DNA from: Halanaerobiaceae bacterium
GTDB lineage: Bacteria > Bacillota > Halanaerobiia > Halanaerobiales > DTU029
Reading direction: 5' to 3'
Assembly (NCBI GenBank): GCA_012521855.1
Contig: JAAYLO010000121.1
Span: 1 to 6,136 of the forward strand
Length of the DNA stretch: 6,136 bases
Under the pieces are notes generated by a model that searched no databases, had not been told where the DNA came from, and saw only the letters and a list, made by a program, of their open reading frames with translations. The translations under genes were made by a program, and so were the position numbers. Below are positions 5,773 through 6,136 of the stretch, piece by piece; within the stretch, counting starts at the first letter, position 1, and each line of letters opens with the position of its first letter.

Positions 5773-6136
5773 GTGGGGGATAAAGAATCTTTAAGGGAAA
5801 GATATATCCTTATCCGGAATAAGCTCTGTAAAGGCAAAGTTAGAGAGGCCAGCAGAAAAATAAGCAGCAGGTTCTTAGACCTTGAAGAAATAAAAGAAAA
5901 GCAAAAGTTTTTATTATACCATTCTTTTGGTAATGAAATCATTACACATGATCTGATTGACATACTGCTGAAGGGAAATAAGGATGTCTACTTGCCCTAC
6001 ATAAGAAATAAAGAAATAAAGATCAGCCGGATTTACGGCAGGGAAGATCTGAAACCAGGTGTTTTCGGGATCATGGAGCCTGCAGACAGGCAGGATATAG
6101 ATGTTAACCAGATGGATGTAATTGTTGTTCCAGGAC
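5773..6136 (+). CDS. 5-formyltetrahydrofolate cyclo-ligase (N-terminal part)
   Basis: This enzyme (methenyltetrahydrofolate synthetase, the YgfA/FAU1/YqgN family) uses ATP to turn 5-formyl-THF into 5,10-methenyl-THF, returning a storage or inhibitory folate to the active pool. The first 121 codons are present, out of a usual length of about 180-195. The start is GTG 5773, set by AGGTGAT. Residues 7-18 (LRERYILIRNKL) match the family's N-terminal helix with its LR...R pattern. LLYHSFGNEIITHDLI (47-62) matches the strand-turn-helix with conserved S and E. VYLPYI (72-77), LKPGVFGIMEP (93-103) and VIVVPG (116-121) are the usual substrate-pocket and core-strand motifs. The glycine-rich GYGGGYYDR segment should follow beyond the window. 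It is placed just after 6S RNA and its terminator, without a clear promoter of its own, so read-through from the 6S promoter is plausible. Confidence 0.88.
   Translation, partial: MGDKESLRERYILIRNKLCKGKVREASRKISSRFLDLEEIKEKQKFLLYHSFGNEIITHDLIDILLKGNKDVYLPYIRNKEIKISRIYGREDLKPGVFGIMEPADRQDIDVNQMDVIVVPG

Noticed and set aside
3101..5839. The 13-nt word TGTAAAGGCAAAG occurs at 3101-3113 and 5827-5839.
   Set aside because: Both copies lie in coding sequence in the same codon phase and encode CKGK in unrelated proteins; flanks do not match, so it is chance rather than an att site or repeat.
5757..5963. 68-residue minus-strand ORF.
   Set aside because: It is antisense to the cyclo-ligase gene, whose motifs are clear on the plus strand.

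Overview
The window looks like a chromosomal housekeeping segment of a low-GC, anaerobic Firmicutes-type bacterium. A member of the Halanaerobiales or a related clostridial line is my best guess. This rests on the AT-rich codon usage, strong AGGAGG-type ribosome binding sites, the gene order around hisS-aspS, and a SurA-like membrane-anchored foldase of the sort expected in diderm Firmicutes. The genus is inference.

Layout: bases 3-3199 and on to 4985 form one plus-strand operon. It holds the C-terminal part of a glyoxalase II-like metallo-beta-lactamase-fold hydrolase, a membrane-anchored PpiC/SurA-type foldase with C-terminal TPR repeats, hisS, and aspS. Gaps are short (54, 20 and 11 nt, the second counted from the end of an in-frame acidic tail), and a strong terminator follows aspS. 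Next to it, on the minus strand, lies a small three-helix membrane protein (5038-5343). The 429 bp between its start and the last gene hold its own expression signals, a tiny ORF of doubtful meaning, a 6S RNA gene (about 5478-5680) and a terminator. The window ends inside a 5-formyltetrahydrofolate cyclo-ligase gene that starts at GTG 5773.

The main oddity is that two of the operon genes are interrupted as written. The foldase has an in-frame TAA at 1785 separating it from a 42-codon acidic tail. aspS has an in-frame TGA at 3463 and a 1-nt deletion at about 4850. Reading through all three gives a full-length foldase of about 499 codons and a normal AspRS of about 591 codons. Because AspRS is essential, consensus error or recent mutation is more likely than a new biological system, but recoding is not excluded by sequence alone.

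The other point of interest is the 6S RNA placed between aspS and the folate cyclo-ligase gene. This combines the arrangement known from Bacillus (6S-1 near aspS) with that of proteobacteria (ssrS upstream of ygfA). No mobile element, CRISPR array, tRNA or rRNA was seen.
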